From assembly GCF_023573145.1 (NCBI RefSeq), contig NZ_CP097636.1, positions 558,001 to 622,000 on the forward strand: a stretch of 64,000 nucleotides of DNA, read 5' to 3'. Source of the DNA: Aquincola tertiaricarbonis (GTDB lineage: Bacteria; Pseudomonadota; Gammaproteobacteria; Burkholderiales; Burkholderiaceae_C). Under the pieces are notes generated by a model. That model was not told the DNA's origin. It did no database searches and was given only the letters and a program-made list of their open reading frames with translations. Positions within the stretch are counted from its first letter, which is position 1. Each line of letters opens with the position of its first letter. Shown here piece by piece: positions 9,306 to 22,747 of the stretch. The translations under genes and the position numbers were made by a program.

Positions 9306-10424
9306 ATGACCTCCGCTTCCGCCGCCCCGATCGCCGCCGCTCCCGTCGTCACCGTCCCCATTGCGCTGGGCGACCGCAGCTACGACATCCGCATCGGCGA
9401 CGGCCTGCTGGACGATCCGGCCTCGTGGCAAGGCCTGCCGCGCGCCGCGGTGGCGGCCATCGTCACCAACACCACCGTGGCGCCGCTGTATGCGCAGCGG
9501 CTGGCCGCGGCGCTGGCGCCGCACTACGGCCGCGTGCTGCAGATCGAGCTGCCCGACGGCGAGGCCCACAAGGACTGGCAGACGCTGGACCAGATCTTCA
9601 GCGCGCTGTTGGCCGCCAGCGCCGACCGCAAGACCGTGCTGTTTGCGCTGGGCGGCGGCGTGGTGGGCGACATGACCGGCTTTGCCGCCGCGAGCTACAT
9701 GCGCGGCATACCTTTCGTGCAGGTGCCCACCACGCTGCTGGCGCAGGTGGATTCGTCGGTGGGGGGCAAGACGGCCATCAACCACCCGCTGGGCAAGAAC
9801 ATGATCGGCGCCTTCTACCAGCCGCTGCGCGTGCTGTGCGACCTGGCGGTGCTGGACACGCTGCCCGAGCGCGAGCTGAGTGCTGGCCTGGCCGAGATCA
9901 TCAAGTACGGCCCGATCGCCGACGCCGACTTCCTGGGCTGGATCGAGGACCACCTCGATGCGCTGCTGGCGCGCGACCGCGCCGCCATGGCCCATGCGGT
10001 GCGGCGCTCCTGCGAGATCAAGGCCTGGGTGGTGGGCCAGGACGAGCGCGAGGGCGGCCTGCGCGCCATCCTCAACTTCGGCCACACCTTCGGCCATGCC
10101 ATCGAGGCCGGCCTGGGCTATGGCGAATGGCTGCACGGTGAAGGCGTGGGCTGCGGCATGGTGATGGCCAGCGACCTGTCGGTGCGGCTGGGGCTGATGC
10201 CGCCGGCTTTCCTGGACCGCATGCAGCGCCTGGTCGAACGTGCGCGGTTGCCGGTGCGTGGCCCGGCACTGGGCGCCGAGCGCTACCTGGAGCTGATGCG
10301 GGTGGACAAGAAGGCCGAGGGCGGCGAGATCCGTTTCGTGCTGATCGAGCAGCTGGGCCGCGCGGTGATGCGCGCCGCGCCGGACGCCCTGGTGCGCGAG
10401 ACGCTGGCCGCCCACGCCGGCTGA
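9306..10424 (+). CDS. aroB: 3-dehydroquinate synthase
   Basis: NAD- and metal-dependent enzyme converting DAHP to 3-dehydroquinate, second step of the shikimate pathway; cytoplasmic. Visible motifs are the NAD-binding [14 protein letters not shown], the substrate loop [20 protein letters not shown], and the metal-binding HTFGHAIE. Length 372 residues is normal. The ATG at 9306 is preceded by a Ser/Ala-rich leader region. It is co-oriented with aroK (32-base gap) and the dGTPase gene (16-base gap). Confidence 0.96.
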   Translation: MTSASAAPIAAAPVVTVPIALGDRSYDIRIGDGLLDDPASWQGLPRAAVAAIVTNTTVAPLYAQRLAAALAPHYGRVLQIELPDGEAHKDWQTLDQIFSALLAASADRKTVLFALGGGVVGDMTGFAAASYMRGIPFVQVPTTLLAQVDSSVGGKTAINHPLGKNMIGAFYQPLRVLCDLAVLDTLPERELSAGLAEIIKYGPIADADFLGWIEDHLDALLARDRAAMAHAVRRSCEIKAWVVGQDEREGGLRAILNFGHTFGHAIEAGLGYGEWLHGEGVGCGMVMASDLSVRLGLMPPAFLDRMQRLVERARLPVRGPALGAERYLELMRVDKKAEGGEIRFVLIEQLGRAVMRAAPDALVRETLAAHAG

Positions 10425-10440
10425 CGCAGCGCCCCTGCCG

Positions 10441-11577
10441 ATGCTTGCGCCCTACGCCTGCGACCCCGCCCGCTCGCGTGGGCGCCGGGTGCCCGAGCCC
10501 GATGCGCCCACGCGCAGCGTTTTCCAGCGCGACCGCGACCGCATCGTGCACAGCACCGCCTTCCGGCGGCTGGTCTACAAGACGCAGGTCTTCCTCAACC
10601 ATGAAGGCGACCTGTTCCGCACCCGGCTCACCCATTCGCTGGAGGTGGCGCAGCTGGGGCGGTCCATCGCCCGCTCGCTGGGCCTGAACGAAGACCTGGT
10701 CGAGGCCATTGCCCTGGCGCATGACCTGGGCCACACGCCCTTCGGCCATGCCGGCCAGGATGCGCTGCACGACTGCATGCGTGCGCACGGCGGCTTCGAG
10801 CACAACCTGCAAAGCTTGCGGGTGGTCGACCAGCTGGAGCTGCGCTATCCGCAGTTCGACGGCCTGAACCTGTGCTTCGAGACGCGCGAAGGCATCCTCA
10901 AGCACTGCGCCCGGCGCGATGCGCTGCGCCTGGAAGCGCTGGAGCCCGGCGGCGTGGCGCGCCGCTTCCTCGATGGCACGCAGCCCAGCCTGGAAGCGCA
11001 GCTGTGCAACCTGGCCGACGAGATCGCCTACAACGCGCACGACATCGACGACGGCGTGCGCTCGGGCCTGCTGACGCTGGAGCAGCTGGACGAGGTGCCG
11101 CTGTTCGCGCGCTACCGCGATGCGGCGCTGGCCGAGCATCCATCGCTGGCGGGGCAGGGCCGGCGGCTGCTGTTCGAGGCCATCCGCCGCATGCTGTCCG
11201 ACCAGGTGTACGACGTGATTGGCACCACCGGCGCAGCGCTGCAGGCCGCCGCCCCGGCCACTGCCGACGAAGCCCGGCAGGCACGGCCGCTGGTGGCCTT
11301 CAGCCCGGCGATGCGCGCCGCCAGCACCGAGCTCAAGCGCTTTCTCACCCGGGCGCTGTACCGCCACCCGCAGGTGATGGACACCACCGACCGTGCCCGC
11401 CGCGTGGTGCGTGAGCTGTTCGACGCCTACCTGGCCGCGCCGCAGGAGATGCCGGCCGACTTCGCCGAGGCGCCCGACCGCCACCGCGCAGTGGCCGACT
11501 ACATCGCCGGCATGACCGACCGCTTCGCGCTGCGCGAGCACACGCGCCTGGGCGGCCAGCCCTTGTTCAACGCCTGA
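10441..11577 (+). CDS. dgt: dGTPase-like HD-domain phosphohydrolase
   Basis: Deoxyguanosinetriphosphate triphosphohydrolase-like protein of the HD superfamily, expected to release triphosphate from dNTPs. The metal-binding residues are in RLTHSLEV and AHDLGHTPFGHAG, followed by a GGFEHN segment typical of the family. At 378 residues it belongs to the shorter dGTPase-like group common after aroB in betaproteobacteria, not the longer E. coli Dgt. It is the next gene in the aro operon. True substrate preference cannot be read from sequence. Confidence 0.9.
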   Translation: MLAPYACDPARSRGRRVPEPDAPTRSVFQRDRDRIVHSTAFRRLVYKTQVFLNHEGDLFRTRLTHSLEVAQLGRSIARSLGLNEDLVEAIALAHDLGHTPFGHAGQDALHDCMRAHGGFEHNLQSLRVVDQLELRYPQFDGLNLCFETREGILKHCARRDALRLEALEPGGVARRFLDGTQPSLEAQLCNLADEIAYNAHDIDDGVRSGLLTLEQLDEVPLFARYRDAALAEHPSLAGQGRRLLFEAIRRMLSDQVYDVIGTTGAALQAAAPATADEARQARPLVAFSPAMRAASTELKRFLTRALYRHPQVMDTTDRARRVVRELFDAYLAAPQEMPADFAEAPDRHRAVADYIAGMTDRFALREHTRLGGQPLFNA

Positions 11578-11647
11578 GCGGCGCAGCGCCGCACCCCGTC
11601 GGAACACCCCGCGCAAAAAAGGGGGACGGGTTCCTTAGAATCGGGGC

Positions 11648-12370
11648 ATGGCCCGCCTCGCCCGGCTCTCCCTGGGGGGAGAACTTCACCTGATCCTGCA
11701 GCGCGGCAACAACGCGCAGCCGGTGTTCCAGGACGATGCCGACCGTGCCAGCTACCTCGAGAAGCTGGCCGTGTCGGCGCCGGCCTGCGGCCTGGTCGTG
11801 CACGCTTATGCGCTGCTGCCCAACCAGGTGCACCTGCTGGCCACGCCGGCTGCGGCCGACAGCCTGAGCCAGTGCATGCAGACGCTGGGCCGCAGCTACG
11901 TGGCCAGCTTCAACCGCCGCCATGGGCGCACCGGCACGCTGTGGGAAGGGCGTTTCCGCGCCACGGTGGTGGAAGCAGAACGCCACTTTCTGGAGGCGCT
12001 GGTCTACGTGGACACCGCCGCCGAGCGCGCCGGCCTGGGCAGCGGCTGGCCCTGGGCGAGCACCGCGCACCATCTTGGTCAGCGCCACGACCCGGTGGTC
12101 ACCGAGCATCGCGCCTTCTGGGCGCTGGGCAACACGCCCTTCGACCGTGAGGCGGCCTACCGCGCGCTGCTGGCCCGCGGTCTGTCGGCGGCGCAGGTCG
12201 AGCAACTGTCGCAGGCACAACACAAGGGCTGGGTGCTGGGCTCCGCCCCCTTCCTGGCCGCGATGGCCCAGCGCACCGAGCGCCCGCTGGCGCCGCGCCC
12301 GCGTGGGCGGCCGCGCAAGGCGGCGCCGGCGCATCCGCCGGCTACGGCCGACGACGCATCCGAACCCTGA
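11648..12370 (+). CDS. REP-associated tyrosine transposase-like protein (degenerate catalytic motif)
   Basis: Belongs to the IS200-like Y1 / RAYT superfamily. The N-terminal strand HLILQRGNNAQPVF and RTGTLWEGRFRATVVEAE are typical. The metal-binding HUH motif, normally in a context like MPNHVHLL, here reads LLPNQVHLLATP, so the first histidine is Gln. The usual YIELNPVRA segment has become VYVDTAAERAG. A C-terminal extension (FWALGNTPFDREAAY and a basic, Pro-rich tail) matches the transposase-like genes I recall upstream of gltB in many Burkholderiales. It is probably inactive for cleavage or domesticated, but the reading frame is intact (240 residues). It sits 70 bases after dgt. Confidence 0.8.
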   Translation: MARLARLSLGGELHLILQRGNNAQPVFQDDADRASYLEKLAVSAPACGLVVHAYALLPNQVHLLATPAAADSLSQCMQTLGRSYVASFNRRHGRTGTLWEGRFRATVVEAERHFLEALVYVDTAAERAGLGSGWPWASTAHHLGQRHDPVVTEHRAFWALGNTPFDREAAYRALLARGLSAAQVEQLSQAQHKGWVLGSAPFLAAMAQRTERPLAPRPRGRPRKAAPAHPPATADDASEP

Positions 12371-12459
12371 TTTCCCCGGGGAAACCGCGCATCAGCGCAC
12401 CGACACGCGCGCCTTTGGCTTGGCACGCGCGATGCATCGTTCGCATGTCCGCGACGATT

Positions 12460-12540
12460 CATATCTGTCCCTATTTAAGCTAGTCGCGCAGGCGCTGCCA
12501 AATAAATTAGATCCTGACCCTAATTGTTTCGGTTGAAGCA
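12460..12540. other. AT-rich patch between the transposase-like gene and gltB
   Basis: Clearly richer in A/T than anything around it. It contains TCTGTCCCTATTTAA and ATCCTGACCCTAATTG, which resemble the ends I associate with RAYT-type elements. A related GGGGGACGGGTTCC lies just upstream of the transposase-like gene (about 11620-11634) in inverted sense. The match is loose, so the boundaries are approximate. Confidence 0.35.
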
Positions 12541-12561
12541 TCTGCTGCACTGCATTAAATT
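12533..12561 (+). promoter_or_regulatory. Candidate gltB promoter
   Basis: TTGAAG (12533-12538) and TAAATT (12556-12561) are separated by 17 bases, a reasonable sigma-70 arrangement, and lie 37 bases before the gltB ATG. The -35 box falls at the right edge of the AT-rich patch. Confidence 0.45.
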
Positions 12562-12597
12562 CACGGTCCTTTCTTCCCCTCTCACGTGGAGCGCGCC

Positions 12598-17400
<4,803 letters not shown>

Positions 17401-17429
17401 ACTGACGACACGAAAGAAGAGCAATCGCC

Positions 17430-18905
17430 ATGGGCAAAGTCACCGGCTTTCTGGAATACGGCCGCCTGGAAGAGGGCTATGCGCCCGTCGAGGCGCGGGT
17501 CAAGCACTACAAGGAGTTCGTGATCGGCCTGACCGCCGATCAGGCCCAGGTGCAGGGCGCACGCTGCATGGACTGCGGCACGCCGTTCTGCAACAGCGGC
17601 TGTCCGGTCAACAACATCATTCCGGACTTCAACGACCTGGTGTACCGCAACGACTGGCACAACGCCATCACGGTGCTGCACACCACGAACAACTTCCCTG
17701 AGTTCACCGGCCGCATCTGCCCCGCACCCTGCGAGGCCGCCTGCGTGCTGAACGTGAACGACGATGCGGTGGGCATCAAGTCCATCGAGCACGCCATCGC
17801 CGACCGCGCCTGGGCCGAGGGCTGGGTGCAGCCGCAGCCGCCCAAGGTGCTCACCGGCAAGAAGGTGGCCGTCGTCGGTTCGGGCCCGGCCGGCCTGGCG
17901 GCGGCCCAGCAGCTGGCGCGCGCCGGCCATGAGGTCACGGTGTTCGAGAAGAACGACCGGGCCGGCGGCCTGCTGCGCTACGGCATTCCCGACTTCAAGA
18001 TGGAGAAGTCGCACATCGACCGCCGCGTCGAGCAGATGAAGGCCGAAGGCGTCAAGTTCCGCCTGGGCGTGCTGGTGGCCGGCGACAAGGGCATGGGCGA
18101 TGCCTCCAAGGTCACCAACTGGGCCAAGCAAACCGTCTCGCCCGAACAGCTGAAGGCCGAGTTCGATGCGGTGCTGCTGACCGGCGGCGCCGAGCAGAGC
18201 CGCGACCTGCCGGTGCCCGGCCGCGACCTGGACGGCGTGCACTTCGCGATGGAGTTCCTGCCGCAGCAGAACAAGGTCAATGCCGGCGACAAGGTCAAGA
18301 ACCAGCTGCGCGCCGACGGCAAGCACGTGATCGTGATCGGCGGTGGCGACACCGGCAGCGACTGCGTGGGCACCAGCAACCGCCATGGGGCGGCCAGCGT
18401 CACCCAGTTCGAGCTGCTGCCCCAGCCGCCCGAGCAGGAAGACCGCCCGCTGACCTGGCCGTACTGGCCGATCAAGCTGCGCACCAGCTCCAGCCACGAA
18501 GAGGGCTGCCAGCGCGAGTTCGCGATCGCCACCAAGGAATTCATCGGCGAGAAGGGCAAGGTCACCGGCCTGAAGACCGTGCGCCTGGAATGGCAGGGCG
18601 GCAAGATGACCGAGGTGCCGGGCAGCGAGCAGACGCTCAAGGCCGACCTGGTGCTGCTGGCCATGGGCTTCGTCAGCCCGGTGTCGCCGGTGCTGGACGC
18701 CTTCGGCATCGACAAGGACAACCGCGGTAATGCCCGCGCCAGCGTCGATGAGCGCGACGGCTACAAGACCAACGTCGAGAAGGTCTTCGCGGCCGGCGAC
18801 ATGCGCCGTGGCCAGTCGCTGGTGGTGTGGGCCATCCGCGAAGGCCGGCAGGCCGCGCGCGCGGTGGACCAGTTCCTGATGGGCAGCAGCACGCTGCCGC
18901 GCTGA
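17430..18905 (+). CDS. gltD: Glutamate synthase (NADPH) small subunit
   Basis: Flavoprotein that passes electrons from NADPH to GltB. The N-terminal domain carries two 4Fe-4S cysteine clusters, [14 protein letters not shown] and CPAPCEAAC. The FAD-binding [14 protein letters not shown] and the NADPH-binding GGGDTGSDC motifs follow, and the C-terminal [13 protein letters not shown] segment binds FAD. Length 491 residues, normal. It forms an operon with gltB. A dispersed repeat and a strong hairpin lie just downstream. Confidence 0.97.
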   Translation: MGKVTGFLEYGRLEEGYAPVEARVKHYKEFVIGLTADQAQVQGARCMDCGTPFCNSGCPVNNIIPDFNDLVYRNDWHNAITVLHTTNNFPEFTGRICPAPCEAACVLNVNDDAVGIKSIEHAIADRAWAEGWVQPQPPKVLTGKKVAVVGSGPAGLAAAQQLARAGHEVTVFEKNDRAGGLLRYGIPDFKMEKSHIDRRVEQMKAEGVKFRLGVLVAGDKGMGDASKVTNWAKQTVSPEQLKAEFDAVLLTGGAEQSRDLPVPGRDLDGVHFAMEFLPQQNKVNAGDKVKNQLRADGKHVIVIGGGDTGSDCVGTSNRHGAASVTQFELLPQPPEQEDRPLTWPYWPIKLRTSSSHEEGCQREFAIATKEFIGEKGKVTGLKTVRLEWQGGKMTEVPGSEQTLKADLVLLAMGFVSPVSPVLDAFGIDKDNRGNARASVDERDGYKTNVEKVFAAGDMRRGQSLVVWAIREGRQAARAVDQFLMGSSTLPR

Positions 18906-18911
18906 GTTCAG

Positions 18912-18956
18912 CCGCCGCGCCCCCTGGGGGGCGCGAGCGCCGCGAGCTTGGGGGCC
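18912..18956 (+). repeat. Dispersed palindromic repeat, copy 1
   Basis: Contains CCCCCTGGGGGGC followed by GCGAGCGCCGCGAGCTTG and GGGGGC, starting a few bases after the gltD stop. A second copy lies in the opposite orientation at about 61381-61425, also directly after a stop codon. The two agree closely over about 40 bases. Confidence 0.75.
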
Positions 18957-18975
18957 AAGGTCCTCGAGCCAGCCA

Positions 18976-19002
18976 GCCGCGGCACGTCGGGCGTGCCGCG
19001 GC
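18976..19002 (+). terminator. Perfect GC-rich hairpin after gltBD
   Basis: GCCGCGGCACG and its exact complement CGTGCCGCGGC form an 11-bp stem with the 5-base loop TCGGG. Only TTCACACT follows, so the U-tract is weak. Position and stem strength fit a terminator for gltBD. Confidence 0.55.
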
Positions 19003-19015
19003 TTCACACTGGGGA

Positions 19016-19029
19016 ATTGCCGTGGCAAT
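19016..19029. promoter_or_regulatory. Short perfect palindrome upstream of mlaF
   Basis: ATTGCC-GT-GGCAAT, perfect 6-base arms, 94 bases upstream of the mlaF start. It could be an operator or promoter-overlapping site for the mla operon; I do not recognise the regulator. Confidence 0.3.
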
Positions 19030-19122
19030 AGCGGGAATCCCTTGCGTGCGAGAATCTTTTCTCCCGCTTCCCCAGCACACCGAAGACGCGCCGCGGGCCA
19101 CCGCAGGCGCGCTGCCTTCCCG

Positions 19123-19923
19123 ATGCCCGACGCTTTCATCGAGATCGATCATGTGACGTTCGGCTATGACCCGAGCCGCAAGATCCTCAGCGACATCAGC
19201 CTGAGGTTCGAGCGGGGCCGCGTCACGGCCATCCTGGGCGGGTCGGGTTGCGGCAAGACGACCCTGCTGCGCCTGATCGGCGGCCTCGTCGGTGCCACCT
19301 CGGGCCGCGTGCTGTTCGACGGCCAGGTGGTCAATGCCCGCGACAAGGAGCAGCTGCTGCAGATGCGCCGTCGCATGGGCATGCTGTTCCAGTTCGGCGC
19401 GCTGTTCACCGACCTCAGCGTCTACGACAACGTCGCTTTCCCGCTGCGCGAGCACACCAACCTGTCCGAGCCGCTGATCCGCGACATCGTGCTGATGAAG
19501 CTGCATGCCGTCGGCCTGCGCGGTGCGGCCAAGCTCAAGATTTCCGAGGTGTCGGGCGGCATGGCGCGCCGCATCGCGCTGGCCCGCTCCATCGCGCTTG
19601 ACCCTGCGCTGATCATGTACGACGAACCTTTTGCCGGCCTCGACCTGGTGTCGATGGGCGTCACCGCCAACCTCATCCGCAAGCTCAACGACGCCACCGG
19701 CGCCACCTCGCTGCTGGTCTCGCACGACGTGGCCAAGTGCATGGAGATCAGCGACTACGCCGTGCTCCTGGCGCCCGGCGGCCGCATCGTGGCCCAGGGC
19801 ACGCCCGACGAGCTGATGAGTTCACGAGACCCCGAAGTGCGGCAGTTCGTGCGCGGTGAGCCCGACGGTCCCGTCAAGTTCCATTACCCGGCGCGCCCCA
19901 TCGCCGAGGAGTACGGCGCGTGA
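19123..19923 (+). CDS. mlaF: Phospholipid transport ATP-binding protein MlaF
   Basis: ATPase of the MlaFEDB inner-membrane complex, which moves phospholipids between the inner and outer membranes to keep outer-membrane asymmetry. Walker A GGSGCGKTTLL, the signature VSGGMARRIALARS and Walker B IMYDEPFAGLD are present; the LSGGQ variant VSGGM is typical of MlaF. The ATG at 19123 (MPDAFIEIDHVTFGYD) matches homologues; an upstream in-frame ATG at 19042 would add an unlikely Arg/Ala-rich leader. Length 266 residues. First gene of mlaFEDACB; the stop overlaps mlaE. Confidence 0.95.
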   Translation: MPDAFIEIDHVTFGYDPSRKILSDISLRFERGRVTAILGGSGCGKTTLLRLIGGLVGATSGRVLFDGQVVNARDKEQLLQMRRRMGMLFQFGALFTDLSVYDNVAFPLREHTNLSEPLIRDIVLMKLHAVGLRGAAKLKISEVSGGMARRIALARSIALDPALIMYDEPFAGLDLVSMGVTANLIRKLNDATGATSLLVSHDVAKCMEISDYAVLLAPGGRIVAQGTPDELMSSRDPEVRQFVRGEPDGPVKFHYPARPIAEEYGA

Positions 19924-20702
19924 TCGACAGCATCGCCTGGCTGGGCGCCCAGACCCTGCGCCAACTGCGTGGCTTCGGCCATGCGTTCTTCTTCTTCCTC
20001 GACCTGCTGCTGTTCTCGCCGGCGGCGCTGCGCCGCTTCGGCCTGGTGGTCTCGCAGATCTACGCCATCGGCTACCGCTCGCTGGTCATCATCCTGGCCT
20101 CGGGCATGGCGGTGGGCTTTGTGCTGGCGCTGCAGATGTACTACGCGCTGACCACCTACGGCGCCACCGAGTCGCTGGGCCTGATCGTCAACCTGTCGCT
20201 GGTGCGTGAGCTGGGGCCGGTGGTCACCGCGCTGCTGTTCGCCGGCCGCGCCGGCACCTCGCTCACTGCCGAAATCGGCCTGATGAAGGCGGGCGAGCAG
20301 CTGTCGGCGATGGAAATGATGGCGGTGGACCCGCGCGCCCGCGTGCTGGCGCCGCGCTTCCTGGCCGGCGTGTTGTCCATGCCGCTGCTGGCGGCCCTGT
20401 TCTCGGCCATTGGCATCATGGGCGCCTACGTGGTGGGCGTGATATTGATCGGGCTGGACGCCGGCAACTTCTGGGGCCTGATGCAGGCCAGCGTGGACGT
20501 GTGGCGCGACGTCGGCAACGGCATCGTCAAGAGCTTCGCCTTCGGCATCATCTGCACCGCCGTGGCGCTGTACCAGGGCTACGAAACGCAGGCCACGCCC
20601 GAAGGCGTCGCCTTTGCCACCACCCGCACCGTCGTCATCGCCTCGCTGGCCGTGCTGGCCACCGACTTCGTGCTGACCGCGATGATGTTCTCCACGCCCT
20701 GA
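19920..20702 (+). CDS. mlaE: Phospholipid transport permease MlaE
   Basis: Multi-pass inner-membrane permease of the Mla complex (MlaE/Ttg2B family, also related to plant TGD1). It contains several hydrophobic helices and the conserved cytoplasmic segment RELGPVVTALLFAGRAGTSL followed by TAEIGLMK. The GTG start at 19920 overlaps the mlaF stop. Length 260 residues, the usual size. It acts with MlaF, MlaD and MlaB. Confidence 0.95.
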   Translation: MIDSIAWLGAQTLRQLRGFGHAFFFFLDLLLFSPAALRRFGLVVSQIYAIGYRSLVIILASGMAVGFVLALQMYYALTTYGATESLGLIVNLSLVRELGPVVTALLFAGRAGTSLTAEIGLMKAGEQLSAMEMMAVDPRARVLAPRFLAGVLSMPLLAALFSAIGIMGAYVVGVILIGLDAGNFWGLMQASVDVWRDVGNGIVKSFAFGIICTAVALYQGYETQATPEGVAFATTRTVVIASLAVLATDFVLTAMMFSTP

Positions 20703-20729
20703 TGCGGCGTCACCGGATCAAGTTTCACC

Positions 20730-21227
20730 ATGAATAAGAAGCGCATTGAAATCCTTGTCGGCCTGTTCGTGCTGCTGGGGCTGGCGGGCCTGCTGTTCCT
20801 GGCCCTCAAGGCCGCCAACCTGGCCAGCTTCGGCCGCAGCCAGACCTACACCGTCACCGCCGCCTTCGACAACAGCGGCGGCTTGAAGCAGCGCGCTGCG
20901 GTGCGCAGCGCGGGCGTGGTGGTCGGCCGCGTCACCAGCATCAAGCTGGACAACAAGACCTACAAGGCCGTGGTCACGATGGAGCTGTTCGAGAACGTCC
21001 ACTTCCCGGAAGACTCGTCGGCCAAGATCCTCACCTCGGGCCTGCTGGGCGACCAGTACGTGGGCATCGAGCCCGGCGGCAACGAGAAGACCCTCGTGGC
21101 CGGCAGCGTGATCAAGGAAACCCAATCCGCCGTGGTGCTGGAAGACCTCATCAGCCAGGTGCTCTTCAGCAAGGCCGCCGACAACGGCACCGCAGCGCCC
21201 CCCAGCCTCGACGGGAGTCTGAAATGA
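20730..21227 (+). CDS. mlaD: Phospholipid transport substrate-binding protein MlaD
   Basis: MCE-domain protein anchored in the inner membrane; its hexamer forms the periplasmic ring of MlaFEDB. One N-terminal membrane helix (about residues 7-27) is followed by a single MCE domain (about 38-118, VTAAFDNSGGLKQRAAVRSAG) and a short hydrophobic C-terminal helix region that lines the central pore. Length 165 residues, slightly shorter than E. coli MlaD. The stop overlaps the mlaA start. Confidence 0.94.
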   Translation: MNKKRIEILVGLFVLLGLAGLLFLALKAANLASFGRSQTYTVTAAFDNSGGLKQRAAVRSAGVVVGRVTSIKLDNKTYKAVVTMELFENVHFPEDSSAKILTSGLLGDQYVGIEPGGNEKTLVAGSVIKETQSAVVLEDLISQVLFSKAADNGTAAPPSLDGSLK

Positions 21228-22003
21228 GTTTTGACCGCCACCTCCTCGCGCGCACGGCCGCCGCTGCGCTGCTGAGTCTGGCCGCGCCGCTGGCTGCGCT
21301 GGCCCAGTCGGCCGCCCCGGCCGCCGGTGCGGCGCCCAGCGGCACCCTGCCCGAAACCACCGCCGATGCCGACGCGCCCACCGCGCAGGTGAACGACCCG
21401 TTCGAGGGCTTCAACCGCGGCGTGTACAGCTTCAACGACGCGGTCGACCGCACCGTCGTCAAGCCGGTGGCCACCGGCTACCAGAAGGTGGTGCCCGAGA
21501 TCGTGCGCGGCTGGGTGACCAACTTCTTCGGCAACCTCGACGACGCCTGGTCACTGGTGAACCTGGTGCTGCAGGGCAAGCCGCGGCAGGCCTATGACAT
21601 GACGGTGCGGGTGACCACCAACACCGTGCTGGGCCTGGGCGGCTTCCTGGACATCGCCAGCGCCGCCGGCATCGAGCGCCACCAGGAAGACTTCGGCCAG
21701 ACCCTGGGCTGGTGGGGCGTGCCTGCGGGGCCCTTCCTGATGCTGCCGCTGCTGGGCCCTTCGCAGGTGCGCGACGCCGCGGCGCTGCCGCTGGACATGA
21801 CCTGGGACAACTCCTTCGTGGACCACGAAGCCACCAAGTGGCAGCTCACGGCCCTGAACGCCATCAACACCCGCGCCAATCTGCTGACGGCCTCGGGCCT
21901 GCTGGACACCGTGGCGCTGGACCGCTACAGCTTCCTGCGTGACGCCTATGTGCAGCGCCGGCAAAGCATGGTGTACGACGGTAACCCGCCGCAACCCAAG
22001 TGA
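21224..22003 (+). CDS. mlaA: MlaA/VacJ family protein, no lipobox
   Basis: Outer-membrane component that removes mislocalised phospholipids from the outer leaflet and passes them to MlaC. The family core is clear: DPFEGFNRGVYSFNDAVDR, then NFFGNLDDAWSLVNLVLQGK and WGVPAGPFLMLPLLGPS. E. coli MlaA is a lipoprotein, but here the signal peptide (to about residue 27, LAALAQSA) contains no cysteine, so it should be cut by signal peptidase I and not lipidated. In E. coli this gene is elsewhere; here it lies inside the mla operon between mlaD and mlaC. Confidence 0.92.
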   Translation: MSFDRHLLARTAAAALLSLAAPLAALAQSAAPAAGAAPSGTLPETTADADAPTAQVNDPFEGFNRGVYSFNDAVDRTVVKPVATGYQKVVPEIVRGWVTNFFGNLDDAWSLVNLVLQGKPRQAYDMTVRVTTNTVLGLGGFLDIASAAGIERHQEDFGQTLGWWGVPAGPFLMLPLLGPSQVRDAAALPLDMTWDNSFVDHEATKWQLTALNAINTRANLLTASGLLDTVALDRYSFLRDAYVQRRQSMVYDGNPPQPK

Positions 22004-22130
22004 ACCGGCGCCTGGCGCCGCACGTTGATACAACCGGCAGCGCCTGCGCCCGAACTTGCGCCGGCGCGGCCGGTCTGACAGTCCATAAGCCCCGGGCCTG
22101 AACCTGGGGCAACGAGAAAGGTTCCGCTCC

Positions 22131-22739
22131 ATGTATAAGCCGTTCATTGCCGCCATCGTCACCAGCGTGTCCATGGTGTCGGCCTTCGCGCAGCAGGCGC
22201 CCGACGCCTTCGTGAAGGATCTGGCCACCGACATCGTCGAGCAGGTCAAGACCGACAAGGCCATCCAGGCCGGCGACATCGGCAAGATCAATGCGCTGGT
22301 CGACACCCGCGTGATGCCGCACGTCAACTTCGAGCGTATGACCTCGCGCGCCGTGGGCGAGCAGCGCTGGAACGCCGCCAGTGCCGACCAGAAGACCAAG
22401 CTGCAGGCCGAGTTCAAGACCCTGCTGGTGCGCAGCTACGCCGGCGCGCTGCGCGAGGTGAAGCCCGCCACCACGGTGGCGCTCAAGCCCTTCCGCGGTG
22501 AAGCCACCGACAAGGAAGTGGAAGTGCAGACCGAAGTGCGCGGCATCGGCCAGCCGGTGGCGCTGAACTACCGCCTGGAAAACGCCGGCGGCAGCTGGAA
22601 GATCTACGACGTGAACGTGGGCGGCTTCTGGCTGGTGCCCAACTACACCAAGCAGTTCGCGCCCATCCTGCAGCAAGGCGGCGTGGATGGCCTGCTGAGC
22701 AAGCTGGCCGAGCTGAACAAGTCGGCCACCAAGAGCTGA
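22131..22739 (+). CDS. mlaC: Periplasmic phospholipid shuttle protein MlaC
   Basis: Soluble periplasmic carrier moving phospholipid between MlaA at the outer membrane and MlaD at the inner membrane (Ttg2D family). The signal peptide ends at VSAFAQQ. The conserved MPHVNFERMTSRAVGEQRW and FKTLLVRSYAGAL segments are present, and the C-terminal part contains YDVNVGGFWLVPNY. Length 202 residues. The 127-base gap before it holds an imperfect hairpin at 22089-22110 (8-base arms, one mismatch); it may have its own promoter. mlaB follows after 8 bases. Confidence 0.94.
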   Translation: MYKPFIAAIVTSVSMVSAFAQQAPDAFVKDLATDIVEQVKTDKAIQAGDIGKINALVDTRVMPHVNFERMTSRAVGEQRWNAASADQKTKLQAEFKTLLVRSYAGALREVKPATTVALKPFRGEATDKEVEVQTEVRGIGQPVALNYRLENAGGSWKIYDVNVGGFWLVPNYTKQFAPILQQGGVDGLLSKLAELNKSATKS

Positions 22740-22747
22740 GCACCGGC

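Noticed and set aside
11648..12370. Active insertion sequence
   Set aside because: No exact terminal repeats or target duplication seen, and the HUH motif is damaged.
22089..22110. Hairpin upstream of mlaC as riboswitch or terminator
   Set aside because: Stem of 8 with one mismatch, no T-run and no known aptamer pattern; mentioned only in the mlaC entry.
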